Below, piece after piece: positions 10,693 to 18,790 of a stretch of 64,000 nt of DNA (position 1 is the first letter of the stretch; each line of letters opens with the position of its first letter). The translations under genes were made by a program, and so were the position numbers. The DNA is from Terrihabitans soli (lineage in GTDB: Bacteria > Pseudomonadota > Alphaproteobacteria > Rhizobiales > Methylopilaceae): contig NZ_AP023361.1 in NCBI RefSeq assembly GCF_014191545.1, forward strand, positions 2,012,501 to 2,076,500. The letters are read 5' to 3'. The notes under the pieces were generated by a model. That model saw only the letters and a list, made by a program, of their open reading frames with translations. It made no database searches and had not been told where the DNA came from.

Positions 10693-11382
10693 ATGACGCC
10701 GCCTTCGCCCCCAAGCTTGCCCGAAGAGGATTATGAGGCGATCGAAGCCGCGGTGATGGAAACCGCGCGCGGGCGCTGGTTCCTCATGGAATTTGCGCGC
10801 CGCAACCGCAACGCCGATACGACGGTTCTGCTCGAAGCGATCTCGCGCCTCGAACATCAGATGACCGACGGCAAAAATGCGCCGACAACGCCGCATGGGC
10901 CCGTGACATCGACCGCTCTCGTCACCAGCGCCAAAGCCGAACTCTTCGCCGTCGAGCCGCCGCCGCCGGCAACCGCCGTCGCCTTCCCGGCTCTTCCCGA
11001 GCCGCCGGAACTTGCCTGGGTGGACGAGCCGGAAGTCGTGATCGATCGCGACAAGCCGATCCACGGCGACATCTTCCATCTCGACGACGATCTGATCCTG
11101 CCGGCGGAACCGGTGCAGCCGGCGCCCCCCGCAGGCGCTGCGCCCGCAGCCCCTCCTCCGGCGCCGAAACCGGCCGAGCCGCCGCGCGCGCAAGTACCCG
11201 AACCGCAAGCCCCGGCCCAGAGCCGCATGCTCGCGGGTGCGCTCGCCTCGGCAGGAGAAGCCATGGCGCGCGCCTCAGAGCCCGCACCGCCGCCGCCGCC
11301 GAGCACGTTCTCGCCGCCCGCCGCTGAACCGGCGGAGCTCGATGCGCTGAGCTTCGAAGAGAAGTCGGTTTATTTCGGCTGA
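10693..11382 (+). CDS. Conserved protein of unknown function, Pro-rich C-terminal half
   Basis: The ATG at 10693 gives 229 residues. The N-terminal 55 residues form a compact, probably helical module containing EAAVMETARGRWFLMEFARR, followed by NADTTVLLEAISRLE; the rest is rich in Pro and Ala with an acidic patch around residue 115-130 (DRDKPIHGDIFHLDDDL). Proteins with the same N-terminal module occur in other Hyphomicrobiales as uncharacterised proteins, from memory. The C-terminus (EEKSVYFG) overlaps the convergent glycosyltransferase gene by 13 bases. The Pro-rich half suggests a flexible scaffold, but no function can be assigned. Confidence 0.75.
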   Translation: MTPPSPPSLPEEDYEAIEAAVMETARGRWFLMEFARRNRNADTTVLLEAISRLEHQMTDGKNAPTTPHGPVTSTALVTSAKAELFAVEPPPPATAVAFPALPEPPELAWVDEPEVVIDRDKPIHGDIFHLDDDLILPAEPVQPAPPAGAAPAAPPPAPKPAEPPRAQVPEPQAPAQSRMLAGALASAGEAMARASEPAPPPPPSTFSPPAAEPAELDALSFEEKSVYFG

Positions 11383-12401
11383 GATTTCTTCGCCGCGGGC
11401 TGCGCCTTGGCGCGTTCCATTTCCCGCAGGAACATTTTCGCGCACGCCGCCCAGGAATGCTTCAGCGCCAGATCGCGCGCATCACTCCGCTTCAGCTTCA
11501 GCGCCTTCAGCGCCGCCTTGCCGAGATCCTTGTCGAGCGCGCCGGCCTTCGTGCCCTTCAGCACATCGATCGGCCCCGTCACCGGATAGGCGGCAACCGG
11601 AACGCCGCTCGCCAGCGCTTCGAGAATGACGATGCCGAATGTATCGGTCAGGCTCGGGAAGACGAAGACATCGGACGAGGAATAAGCCTTTGCGAGATCC
11701 TCGCCGGTCTTTTCGCCGAGGAACTTGGCTTTCGGAAATCTCTCCTGAAGCGATTTGCGCGCCGGCCCGTCGCCGACGACAACTTTCGTGCCCGGCAGAT
11801 CGAGAGAGAGAAAGGCTTCGATATTCTTTTCGACCGCAACGCGTCCGACATAGAGGAAGATCGGCTTCGGAAAATCGAGCACGCGCTTCTTGCGCGGTCG
11901 ATAGGTCTCGGCATCGACGCCACGCGTCCAGGGCCGCACTTTGTCAAAGCCCTTGGCTTTCAGTTCCGCGGCGAGCGATTTCGTGGCGACCAGCGTGCCG
12001 CGGCCGGCATTGTGAAAACGGCGCAGCCACCAATAGGACCAGCTCTCCGGCACCGGCAAACGGGCGCGCAGATATTCGGGAAAGCGCGTGTGGTAGCTCG
12101 TCGTGAAGCTCCAGCCGCGATTGATCGCAGCGCGCCGCGCCGCCTGCCCGAGCGGACCTTCGGTTGAGATGTGGAGATGGTCCGGCCCGAAGGCTTCGAT
12201 CTTCTCAGCGACCTTGCCGGGCCGCGTGATGGCGAGGCGGATTTCCGGATAGGTCGGCATTGGAACCGTCCGGAACAGATCGGGTGTCAGGAACAGAACG
12301 GTATGGCCGAGAAGACGCACTTCCTCGGCGACACGCTCCAGCGTGCGCACAACGCCGTTCACCTGCGGATGCCAGGCGTCCGTGACGATCAGGATGCGCA
12401 T
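11370..12401 (-). CDS. Glycosyltransferase family 4 protein
   Basis: The ATG at 12401 (MRILIVTDAWHPQVNGVVRT) gives 343 residues with the two-domain GT-B fold of family 4. The N-terminal glycine/valine motif QVNGVVRT binds the acceptor; the C-terminal half has YVGRVAVEKNIEAF and the nucleotide-sugar site DTFGIVILEALASGVP with the E-x7-E pair. Close relatives include plant-type sulfoquinovosyl/digalactosyl and mannosyl transferases acting on lipids. The LpxH-like hydrolase gene ends 22 bases upstream, so the two are probably co-transcribed, suggesting a role in envelope lipid glycosylation. Donor and acceptor cannot be read from the sequence. Confidence 0.85.
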   Translation of the reverse strand: MRILIVTDAWHPQVNGVVRTLERVAEEVRLLGHTVLFLTPDLFRTVPMPTYPEIRLAITRPGKVAEKIEAFGPDHLHISTEGPLGQAARRAAINRGWSFTTSYHTRFPEYLRARLPVPESWSYWWLRRFHNAGRGTLVATKSLAAELKAKGFDKVRPWTRGVDAETYRPRKKRVLDFPKPIFLYVGRVAVEKNIEAFLSLDLPGTKVVVGDGPARKSLQERFPKAKFLGEKTGEDLAKAYSSSDVFVFPSLTDTFGIVILEALASGVPVAAYPVTGPIDVLKGTKAGALDKDLGKAALKALKLKRSDARDLALKHSWAACAKMFLREMERAKAQPAAKKSQPK

Positions 12402-12423
12402 GGAAGGCGTGTGACCCTTTCGG

Positions 12424-13272
12424 TCAGGCGGCGGAGCGAGCGGCAGTTGGGGCTGCCAGCTGGGCCTGTTCCTGATCATCCTGCAGAAGGCGGATCGGCG
12501 TCCACCGGATAATCTCGAACGTCCCGTCGTAATTCTCCGCGACCGCGGTGCAGCTTTCAACCCAGTCGCCGGTGTTGATGTAGCGTATGCCGCTGTCCAT
12601 GTCGCGCAGAGCTGCGTGATGGATGTGGCCGCAGATCACGCCCTGAACGCCAAGCCGCTCGGCTTCCTTGGACAGAGTGTCCTCGAATTCCGAAATGAAA
12701 TTGACGGCGTTCTTGACCTTGAGCTTCGCCCAGGCCGACAGCGACCAATAGGTGAGCCCGAGCTTGCGGCGGAAGAAGTTGATGTAGGTGCTGACGCCGA
12801 GCGCGAACACATAGGCCCAGTCGCCGAGCAGCGCGAGCCATTTGGCGTGACGCACGACCATGTCGAAGAAGTCGCCGTGAACGACGAGATATTTGCGGCC
12901 GTCCGCGCCTTCGTGGATCGCTTGTTCGACGACATCGATGCCGCCGAAATGCGAGCCGTAATAATCGCGCAGGAATTCGTCGTGATTGCCGGGAATATAG
13001 ACGATCTTGGCGCCGGCCCTGCCCTTGCGGAGCAGTTTCTGCACGACGTCGTTATGCGTCTGCGGCCAGTACCAGCCGGACCTCAAACGCCAGCCGTCGA
13101 CGATGTCGCCGACGAGGTAGAAAGTGTCGGCGTCGTGCACGCGGAGGAAGTCGAGAAACAGCTCCGCCTGGCAGCCCTTGGTGCCTAAATGGATGTCCGA
13201 GATGAAGAGTGTGCGGACACGGCGATTCGTAGGGCGTAGTGCATTCATGCACCCCACTAAACACCGTTTCAT
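12424..13272 (-). CDS. LpxH-like UDP-2,3-diacylglucosamine diphosphatase / metallophosphoesterase
   Basis: The 282-residue protein contains all calcineurin-type metal motifs: SDIHLG (D26, H28), GDIVDGW, GNHDE, VVHGD and GHIHHA. Overall layout resembles LpxH, the lipid A enzyme cleaving UDP-2,3-diacylglucosamine, but many alphaproteobacteria use LpxI for that step, so this may act on another lipid-linked nucleotide or phospholipid. The start is either ATG 13272 or ATG 13248 (MNALRP); the latter would leave a more typical N-terminus. It is followed by a glycosyltransferase gene, a pairing that fits membrane lipid modification. Confidence 0.82.
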   Translation of the reverse strand: MKRCLVGCMNALRPTNRRVRTLFISDIHLGTKGCQAELFLDFLRVHDADTFYLVGDIVDGWRLRSGWYWPQTHNDVVQKLLRKGRAGAKIVYIPGNHDEFLRDYYGSHFGGIDVVEQAIHEGADGRKYLVVHGDFFDMVVRHAKWLALLGDWAYVFALGVSTYINFFRRKLGLTYWSLSAWAKLKVKNAVNFISEFEDTLSKEAERLGVQGVICGHIHHAALRDMDSGIRYINTGDWVESCTAVAENYDGTFEIIRWTPIRLLQDDQEQAQLAAPTAARSAA

Positions 13273-13316
13273 ATCGCTTTTATGACAGTGAAAAGCGGCC
13301 TAAACGCCTTGGAAAA

Positions 13317-14135
13317 TTAACCTTTCCAGAGGGCGTGGAAATGGTGCACCGGGCCGTGCCCGTGCCCGACATCGAGCTCGTCGGAGGCGCGGATGGCTCC
13401 CGAAATATAGGCCTTGGCGATGGCCACCGCGCTTTTGAGATCCTCGCCATGAGCAAGGCCGGACGCGATGGCCGAGGACAGCGTACAGCCCGTGCCATGC
13501 GTGTTCTGCGTCGCAACACGGCGGGCCGTAAAGCGGCTGAGCCCCGTCTCGTCGATCAGGATATCGACGCTCTCCTGCGTCGTGCCGTGGCCGCCTTTGA
13601 TCAGGACGGCGCGGCAGCCGAGCTTCATCAGCTTCTCGGCCTGCCAGATCATGTCCTCTTCGGTTTCGGCGACCGGCTCATCGAGGAGGGCTGCGGCTTC
13701 CGGCATGTTCGGCGTAATGACAAGCGCTTTTGGAATGAGGATGGTGCGGAGCGCCTCGACCGCTTCAGGCACGAGAAGCCGGTCGCCGGACGCCGCGACC
13801 ATCACCGGATCGACGACGATCGTGCGCGCACCGTAGCGCGTCAGTGAGGAAGCGACGGTCTCGATCACTTCCGGCCGCGACAGCATGCCGATCTTCACCG
13901 CTTTGACGTCAAGATCGTCGAACACGGACGACAGCTGTTCGGCGATGAAAGGCGGCGGCACGTCGTGAATCGAACGCACGCCCATCGTGTTCTGGGCCAC
14001 GAGCGCCGTGATGACAGTCGCACCATAGACGCCGAGCGCCGAAAAGGTCTTGAGATCGGCCTGGATGCCCGCCCCGCCCGAAGGGTCGGTACCGGCAATA
14101 GTGAGCGCAATCGGAATATGGGTATGGGACGTCAT
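13317..14135 (-). CDS. thiD: Hydroxymethylpyrimidine/phosphomethylpyrimidine kinase
   Basis: The 272-residue ribokinase-family protein begins with the HMP-kinase signature AGTDPSGGAGIQADLKTF and continues with GVYGATVITALVAQNT; the C-terminal anion-hole motif is seen in THGTGCTLSSAIA. It phosphorylates hydroxymethylpyrimidine twice in thiamine synthesis. A TPP riboswitch sits directly upstream, which independently supports the assignment. No other thi gene lies in the window, so it is an orphan thiamine gene with its own riboswitch. Confidence 0.96.
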   Translation of the reverse strand: MTSHTHIPIALTIAGTDPSGGAGIQADLKTFSALGVYGATVITALVAQNTMGVRSIHDVPPPFIAEQLSSVFDDLDVKAVKIGMLSRPEVIETVASSLTRYGARTIVVDPVMVAASGDRLLVPEAVEALRTILIPKALVITPNMPEAAALLDEPVAETEEDMIWQAEKLMKLGCRAVLIKGGHGTTQESVDILIDETGLSRFTARRVATQNTHGTGCTLSSAIASGLAHGEDLKSAVAIAKAYISGAIRASDELDVGHGHGPVHHFHALWKG

Positions 14136-14137
14136 TT

Positions 14138-14236
14138 CCCGCTTTCCTCCGCCGGCATGACCCGGATCAGGTTCGTGGGTTGGCCGGCCGAAATGGCCGC
14201 CTCTCAGCGTGTTTCCACACGCACCCCAAGCAGACG
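14138..14236 (-). promoter_or_regulatory. TPP riboswitch (THI element) controlling thiD
   Basis: Read on the minus strand this stretch contains the conserved core in order: GGGGTGC, a variable P3 hairpin (GTGTGGAAACAC), GCTGAGAG, an extension hairpin, ACCC, GAACCTGATC, a degenerate GG-to-ATGCC segment, CCGGCG and GAGGAAA. These are the invariant bases of the thiamine pyrophosphate aptamer. The aptamer ends only a few bases before the thiD ATG, so translation control by sequestering the ribosome site is more likely than termination; no terminator follows. Confidence 0.94.
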
Positions 14237-14280
14237 GGTGTCACATAAAGGCCAGCCCTCCCCAGCGCAAGCCATGGGGC

Positions 14281-15216
14281 TCAGGCCGGGGGCTGGGCTA
14301 CTTTCTGGGCCCGGGCGCGCTCGATGCCGCGCCGCCGCTCGTCCCGGATGACGAGGAAGCCCGACAGGATGACGACAAGCCCCCCGGCCAGGCCGAACCA
14401 GCCCGGCAGATCGCCGAAGGCCAGCCAGCCGATCGACAGCGCCCAGATGAGCGTCGTGTATTCGAAGGGCGCAATGACGGAGGCCTCGGCATAACGGTAT
14501 CCGGAGGTCAGGAAGATCTGGCCGACGCCACCGAGAATGCCGATCCCGACCAGCGCCACGGCCGTCCAGACATCGGGCCAGACCCAGCCGAACGGCAGAG
14601 TCGCAAGTCCGAACAGCGTCGAGAACACTGTGAAGAAGAAGACGACGGAGGCCGTCGTTTCCGTCTGCACGAGACGGCGGATCTGGATCATGGCGCAGGC
14701 GGTGAAGAAGGCGCCGCCAAGCGCAAACAGCGCGCCTTCGAGCGCCCGCATCCCCTCGCCGCGTCCGCTGGCAATGGCGCGCTGCATCTGTCCGTCGGTG
14801 ATGTGCGGCCAGAACATCACCGCAACGCCTAAAAGGCCGAGCAGCACCGCGGCAACGCGCGGCACGCGCAGCGGCTCACCGAGAACGAGCGCCGCCAGCA
14901 CAACGGTGATCAGCGGCGACGCATAATGGATCATGGTCGCATCGGGCAAAGGAATGCGCGCAAGCCCTGAAAACATGCAGAACATCGCCAAAACGCCGAC
15001 ACTCGAGCGGATGAAATGGCCGCCGGGCCGCGCCGTGCGCACATCGCCGAGCTGGCCTTGCCAGAAGAGCCACAAGAGAATCGGCACAAGAGCAAAAGCC
15101 GAACGCGCGAAAACCACTTCGCCGGCGGGCACATCTTCGCCGATCGAGCGGATCAGCGCGGCCATCACGGTGAAGCAGAACGCCGATGCGATTTTATAGA
15201 GAATGCCGGTCAGCAT
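14281..15216 (-). CDS. DMT-superfamily exporter, EamA domains
   Basis: The ATG at 15216 gives 311 residues with ten hydrophobic segments in two repeats, the EamA/RhaT drug-metabolite transporter pattern (for example RSFIGEDVPAGEVVFARS-like loop after the first helix and PLITVVLAALVLGEPLR closing repeat one). Such proteins export small metabolites or amino acids across the inner membrane; the substrate is not predictable. An alternative TTG start at 15225 would fall next to a terminator U-tract. There is no clear ribosome site and almost no room for a promoter between that terminator and the ATG, so expression probably depends on read-through (see the small ORF upstream). Confidence 0.87.
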   Translation of the reverse strand: MLTGILYKIASAFCFTVMAALIRSIGEDVPAGEVVFARSAFALVPILLWLFWQGQLGDVRTARPGGHFIRSSVGVLAMFCMFSGLARIPLPDATMIHYASPLITVVLAALVLGEPLRVPRVAAVLLGLLGVAVMFWPHITDGQMQRAIASGRGEGMRALEGALFALGGAFFTACAMIQIRRLVQTETTASVVFFFTVFSTLFGLATLPFGWVWPDVWTAVALVGIGILGGVGQIFLTSGYRYAEASVIAPFEYTTLIWALSIGWLAFGDLPGWFGLAGGLVVILSGFLVIRDERRRGIERARAQKVAQPPA

Positions 15217-15226
15217 AGCGCGCAAG

Positions 15227-15262
15227 AAAAAAGCCCGCGCGCCAGACGGTGGGCGCGCGGGC
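15227..15262 (-). terminator. Strong terminator between the 38-codon ORF and the EamA gene
   Basis: On the minus strand an 11-bp perfect GC stem (15252-15262 with 15233-15243) with an 8-base loop is followed by six U residues (15232-15227). It stands 24 bases after the small ORF stop region and only about 10 bases before the EamA ATG. Confidence 0.85.
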
Positions 15263-15289
15263 CTTGGTGGTGTGATCGCGAAAACAGAA

Positions 15290-15406
15290 TCACTCTAGCG
15301 CCTCTCCGACCGGAGCGAAGCGCAAATCTCCGTGATCGGTCATGCGCCGGTTGCAGATCGCAACCGGGAACTTTGGACTTGCCGCGCCGTTTGGTCGTTC
15401 GGACAT
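15290..15406 (-). CDS. Candidate 38-residue small protein or leader peptide
   Basis: An ATG at 15406 opens a 38-codon frame starting MSERPNGAASPKFPVAICNR and ending GDLRFAPVGEALE; an internal ATG at 15343 would give 17 residues. The composition is protein-like, with a single Cys and several charged residues, and it is closed by a rho-independent terminator, which gives it the look of a complete small gene. It is divergent from the small conserved gene starting at 15474. Alternatively it is a leader controlling the exporter downstream. There is no annotated family that I recognise. Confidence 0.5.
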   Translation of the reverse strand: MSERPNGAASPKFPVAICNRRMTDHGDLRFAPVGEALE

Positions 15407-15473
15407 GCGCCTGCAATTTCTCTGTCACGGCCAAGGTCCAGATTGGCCGCGGGATCGGCCCGGAGTTGAAGCG

Positions 15474-15692
15474 ATGTCGGACGTTTACCTTATCGAAGTC
15501 GGCGGCCGGGCGGTCGGGCTGGTGGCCCGGGACGAGGACGGCCTTTCCTACCGGTTTCATGCCGCCGTTCCGCGGGCTTTCGGCCTCGACGGACGGGTGT
15601 TCAAAACCCCCGACGACGCCCAGGCGGCGGCCCGTAAGGCCTTGGGCGCAAAGCCCTCCGAGGCCCCCTCCCAGCTCGAGGATGCCGCCTGA
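15474..15692 (+). CDS. Small conserved hypothetical protein (72 residues)
   Basis: The ATG at 15474 is chosen over one at 15342 because the upstream part overlaps the divergent small ORF and has no protein-like features. The protein begins MSDVYLIEVGGRAVGLVARD and contains RFHAAVPRAFGLDGRVF followed by a short helical tail (KTPDDAQAAARKAL). Similar small proteins with an N-terminal YxIExxGRxxGxVxRDE pattern are, from memory, common in Hyphomicrobiales and are uncharacterised. No signal peptide or membrane segment is present. Confidence 0.65.
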   Translation: MSDVYLIEVGGRAVGLVARDEDGLSYRFHAAVPRAFGLDGRVFKTPDDAQAAARKALGAKPSEAPSQLEDAA

Positions 15693-15825
15693 AACGGGTA
15701 AACATAGAAGGTGGTTACCCTGCGTAGAAATAAGGCAAGGAAGCTCTTGATTTTGCACCGGTAGATCGTGCTAGGTTTCCGTCCTGAAAGGGCAGTTAAG
15801 CCCTTCATCAGGGGGAAACGAAGAA

Positions 15826-16539
15826 ATGAAACATCTTAAATTTGCTTCGCTGGTCGCTCTGTCGCTGGCGATCGGCGGTGGCTACGCCTATGCCCAGACG
15901 GCGCCGGCGGCCAAGGCTGAAGAGAAGAAGGAAGAGATGCCGAGCCCGGCAGTCGAGAAGTACGCCCGTGACTTCCTCGCCAAATGGGGTTCGGATCCGG
16001 AGCTGATCGCTGCGGTCAAGGCTTCCACGGCCGAGCACAAGAAGCTCTCCTATGACGACGTCGAAATCCTCGACAACCAGTGGCGTGCCGCCAAGGTCAA
16101 GGACTCGAAGGAAGAAGACGACGTCAAGGCCGTCAAGAAGTCCCTTGGCAAGCTCAAGGAAATCGCTCCGGACAAGGACGACAAGGCCCATCTCGCGGCC
16201 GGCGAAGCGCTCATCAAAGCGGCTCGCGGCAGCGCGACCTCGAAGTTCCTGCAGAAGCAGCTCGAAGCCGCTCAGCCGAAGGACGCCGTCACCGAAATCT
16301 TCGTGATGGACGGCTGGGGCTGGAACGTCGGTCAGACCGGCGGCACCTCGGACTACTATCAGGGCGACGAAGGCAAGTGGCAGAAGACCTTCGCGAAGGG
16401 CGACGCGAACGAAGTTGAAGTCCTCCCGATCGTCGAGGAAGACGGCATCCGCTACAGCCAGATCTCGCTGCCCATCAAGGACGGCGACAAGAACATCGGC
16501 GCCGTGACCATCGGCGTCGACGTCAGCAAGGTGAAGTAA
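15826..16539 (+). CDS. Exported Cache/PDC-like sensor-domain protein, paralog 1
   Basis: The 237-residue protein has a signal peptide ending in GGYAYAQ (cleavage near residue 24), a charged linker and a C-terminal domain with AVTEIFVMDGWGWNVGQT, TSDYYQGDEGKWQ and closing VTIGVDVSKVK. These elements, especially the D-G-x-G-x-N-V-G-x-T and SDxxQGDE-x-W strings, resemble periplasmic single-Cache (PDC) sensor domains, but there is no attached kinase, cyclase or transmembrane anchor. A related protein is encoded just downstream. A GGGGGAAACGAAG ribosome site precedes the ATG and a terminator follows the gene, so it may be strongly expressed alone. Ligand unknown. Confidence 0.75.
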   Translation: MKHLKFASLVALSLAIGGGYAYAQTAPAAKAEEKKEEMPSPAVEKYARDFLAKWGSDPELIAAVKASTAEHKKLSYDDVEILDNQWRAAKVKDSKEEDDVKAVKKSLGKLKEIAPDKDDKAHLAAGEALIKAARGSATSKFLQKQLEAAQPKDAVTEIFVMDGWGWNVGQTGGTSDYYQGDEGKWQKTFAKGDANEVEVLPIVEEDGIRYSQISLPIKDGDKNIGAVTIGVDVSKVK

Positions 16540-16573
16540 TCCGCACGGATTGCTCTTGCCGCACAGGCTCGAG

Positions 16574-16601
16574 AAAAGGGCGGCCTCGGCCGCCCTTTTT
16601 T
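16574..16601 (+). terminator. Rho-independent terminator between the Cache-like paralogs
   Basis: The stem AAAAGGGCGGCC / GGCCGCCCTTTT with a very short loop, then a T run to 16601, separates the two paralogous genes. Confidence 0.85.
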
Positions 16602-16644
16602 CTTGAGACTGCTTTCTCGAATATCCGAGTGAAGGGTTTTGCCG

Positions 16645-17235
16645 ATGAGGCCGTCCGTTCTCGTTGCTCTGCTCGTCATGGCCGCCTCACCGGCCGCCGC
16701 ACAGCAGGCGCTGGATACCGGTATGGAACACAAGCCGCGCGTGACGGCCTATGCGCGCGACTTCATCAAAGGTTTTGCCGACGATCCGATGCTGCATGCG
16801 GTCGTCCGCGAGTCGACCAAATCGCACCGCAAGCTCGACTGGGGCGAAGCCCGCGCCCTCGACCGCCGCTGGAAGAACGAACTCGCCGACAAAACGCCCG
16901 ACGGGCTGGTCGACACGGTGTCGCATAACGCCTTGTCGAAATGGCTGAAGCAGCAGCAGGACGGCGCACCGGGCGGCGCGGTGACGGAAATCCTCATCAT
17001 CGACGGGCTCGGCTGGAATATCGGCCAGACCCTCGTCACCTCCGACTTTTTCCAGGGCGACGAGCTGCAATGGCAGGACATATTGCCCAATGCCCCCAAT
17101 GCGGTCGCGGTCTCGGAGCTTGAGGACAACGGGCACGGACAAAAGAGCCTGGCCCTCGTCTCCCTGCCCATCACCGACGGAGACACCAATATCGGGGTCA
17201 TAACCCTCGGCGTGGACGTCAGTAAAATTCCCTGA
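16645..17235 (+). CDS. Exported Cache/PDC-like sensor-domain protein, paralog 2
   Basis: The ATG at 16645 is preferred to a TTG six bases earlier because GAAGGG lies 8 bases upstream. The 196-residue product has a signal peptide (MRPSVLVALLVMAASPAAAQ) and shares with the preceding gene the strings AVTEILIIDGLGWNIGQT, TSDFFQGDELQWQ and a C-terminal LGVDVSKIP. It lacks the charged linker insertion of paralog 1. The pair arose by tandem duplication and then diverged considerably. Both probably act in the periplasm, perhaps as ligand-binding partners of an unlinked receptor. Confidence 0.75.
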   Translation: MRPSVLVALLVMAASPAAAQQALDTGMEHKPRVTAYARDFIKGFADDPMLHAVVRESTKSHRKLDWGEARALDRRWKNELADKTPDGLVDTVSHNALSKWLKQQQDGAPGGAVTEILIIDGLGWNIGQTLVTSDFFQGDELQWQDILPNAPNAVAVSELEDNGHGQKSLALVSLPITDGDTNIGVITLGVDVSKIP

Positions 17236-17351
17236 GCGGCCTGCCAAGCTCCATCTCGCGGCTATGTATTTCTACGCGCGCTTTTGGAAACCAGCTATTC
17301 ACAGTTGTAGAGGCTCTCTATCCGCTGCGCGCAATCGGCGGCGGACGGCAT

Positions 17352-17870
17352 ATGCAGGCGAAAAAGGCCCTTCTGGAATGGAACACGGACGAGGCACGGG
17401 TCTCCGCGCTTTACCGTTTTGCCCTATCGGCACTCCTCGCCTCGCGCGAGGTCAGCTGGATTACCGGCATGACGGCCGAGAAATTCGGCGTTAAGGCCGT
17501 CAGCATCGCCTTCATGGAAAAATCGCATCTGCGCTTCCGTCCGAAGGTGAGCGGAGCCAAGGGCCTCCTGCCGCGCAGCGAGGCCCTCTGCCGCGAAACC
17601 ATCGATAGCGGCCGGACCATCGTGGTCGAGGATTTGTGCGCGGACCACGCCTTCGCCAGCGCTCCAAGCGTCGTGAACCCGCCTCATCTGCGCTTCTTCG
17701 CAAGTGCGCCTATTACCTTCGAGGAAGAACAGCACCGGATCGGCGCACTTGTTCTGGTCGATACGCGGCCGCGCGAGTTTCCGCCGGCCAGCTCCGCCCT
17801 CCTGGAATCGATCGCCTCCCATATCGTGCCTTGGCTTCTCGACCCCAAACGGGGTGATTTCCGGATCTGA
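17352..17870 (+). CDS. Stand-alone GAF-domain protein
   Basis: The 172-residue protein consists of one GAF domain: AEKFGVKAVSIAFMEKSHLRF, then the typical RSEALCRETIDSGRTIVVED, FASAPSVVNPPHLRFFASAP and GALVLVDTRPREF. This order is that of the GAF domains found at the N-terminus of many alphaproteobacterial kinases and diguanylate cyclases, but here nothing follows. It probably binds a small ligand or chromophore and signals through a partner; no conserved chromophore Cys is evident. It lies between the Cache-like paralogs and tRNA-Lys. Confidence 0.82.
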   Translation: MQAKKALLEWNTDEARVSALYRFALSALLASREVSWITGMTAEKFGVKAVSIAFMEKSHLRFRPKVSGAKGLLPRSEALCRETIDSGRTIVVEDLCADHAFASAPSVVNPPHLRFFASAPITFEEEQHRIGALVLVDTRPREFPPASSALLESIASHIVPWLLDPKRGDFRI

Positions 17871-17990
17871 CAGCCAAAAAACGCTGTGCTGGCCTGGAAC
17901 TCTCCGCCAAACGTTTCGGGGGTGGACAGCCCCCTCCCGTCTGTTACCTCGACCTCCCGCGCGGAAACACCAAATTCCGCGAGACGGTGC

Positions 17991-18066
<76 letters not shown>

Positions 18067-18244
18067 ATCTTCTCTCAGAGACAATCTGGAAAAGACGGTG
18101 GAACGGTTTTTTCCGCCCCTCACCCGGCTCGAATCCATCCTGCCCCAGCGAAAACGACTAACCGACGAAACCGGCGCTGATACCTCACAATCCCTTGACG
18201 CATAGGTTGCATTAGGGTGAACTTATGCTGGGGCTGGAAGTTGA

Positions 18245-18790
18245 ATGTCTTCGCAAACTACTGATTTAAATGCGCTTTATGGAGCGGTCTTTGACCCAGG
18301 CGCTGACGTTCGAGAGCCAGAAAAAGCTCGGCGGCAACAGACACTGTTTGCTCTCAATAAATATCACGGCACCTTAAAAGCCATGATGGCCGCGGCAGAA
18401 AAGAAGGCTCCGGCCTCTTACTGTCTCTTCAACGAATTCAGCTATTTGTGGCTCGTAAACGCGAAAGGCGCGATTCTCCTGGCTTTGGAAGAAACTCTGG
18501 AAAGCTCTGACTCGGAAACCACCTATCCGGCAGCCCGGTCGTGCAAGTTGATTTCAAAAGACATGAAGCTTGGTCATCCCGCGCTGCTAGCGTCCCAGAA
18601 AGGTGCTCGGATCGCCGGGGAAATTATGTTTGATCTGACCTCGAAACCGCCTGGCTGGATCATAAATAACAGATCTGGAAGGTATGGCTCGGCCAAGATT
18701 GGCCGGACGAGAGATCACTTGGTCAACGTCGCCAAGCTGTTCAAAAAATACGACATTACGGTTAGGCCTAGCTTCTGGGCGGGCGCATGA
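18245..18790 (+). CDS. Accessory protein of unknown function (181 residues), first gene of a pair
   Basis: The ATG at 18245 follows GGAAG by 7 bases. The soluble 181-residue protein has no family I recognise. Its C-terminal half contains GHPALLASQKGARIAGEI, then WIINNRSGRYG and TRDHLVNVAKLFKKYDI; a His-small-x-small segment, an A-G-E-[IL] segment and an N-x-S-G-[RH]-Y segment occur in the same order in various effector-like proteins, a resemblance recalled rather than computed. Base composition is clearly lower in GC than neighbours, and the gene lies just after tRNA-Lys. Its stop overlaps the next start as ATGA. Enzymatic activity is possible but unproved. Confidence 0.7.
   Translation: MSSQTTDLNALYGAVFDPGADVREPEKARRQQTLFALNKYHGTLKAMMAAAEKKAPASYCLFNEFSYLWLVNAKGAILLALEETLESSDSETTYPAARSCKLISKDMKLGHPALLASQKGARIAGEIMFDLTSKPPGWIINNRSGRYGSAKIGRTRDHLVNVAKLFKKYDITVRPSFWAGA

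Noticed and set aside
18126-18150. A TCGAATCC string after tRNA-Lys that looks like part of a tRNA T-arm, possibly an attachment-site remnant
   Set aside because: It does not repeat the tRNA-Lys 3' end and its flanks cannot form a T stem, so it is not supported as an att site.
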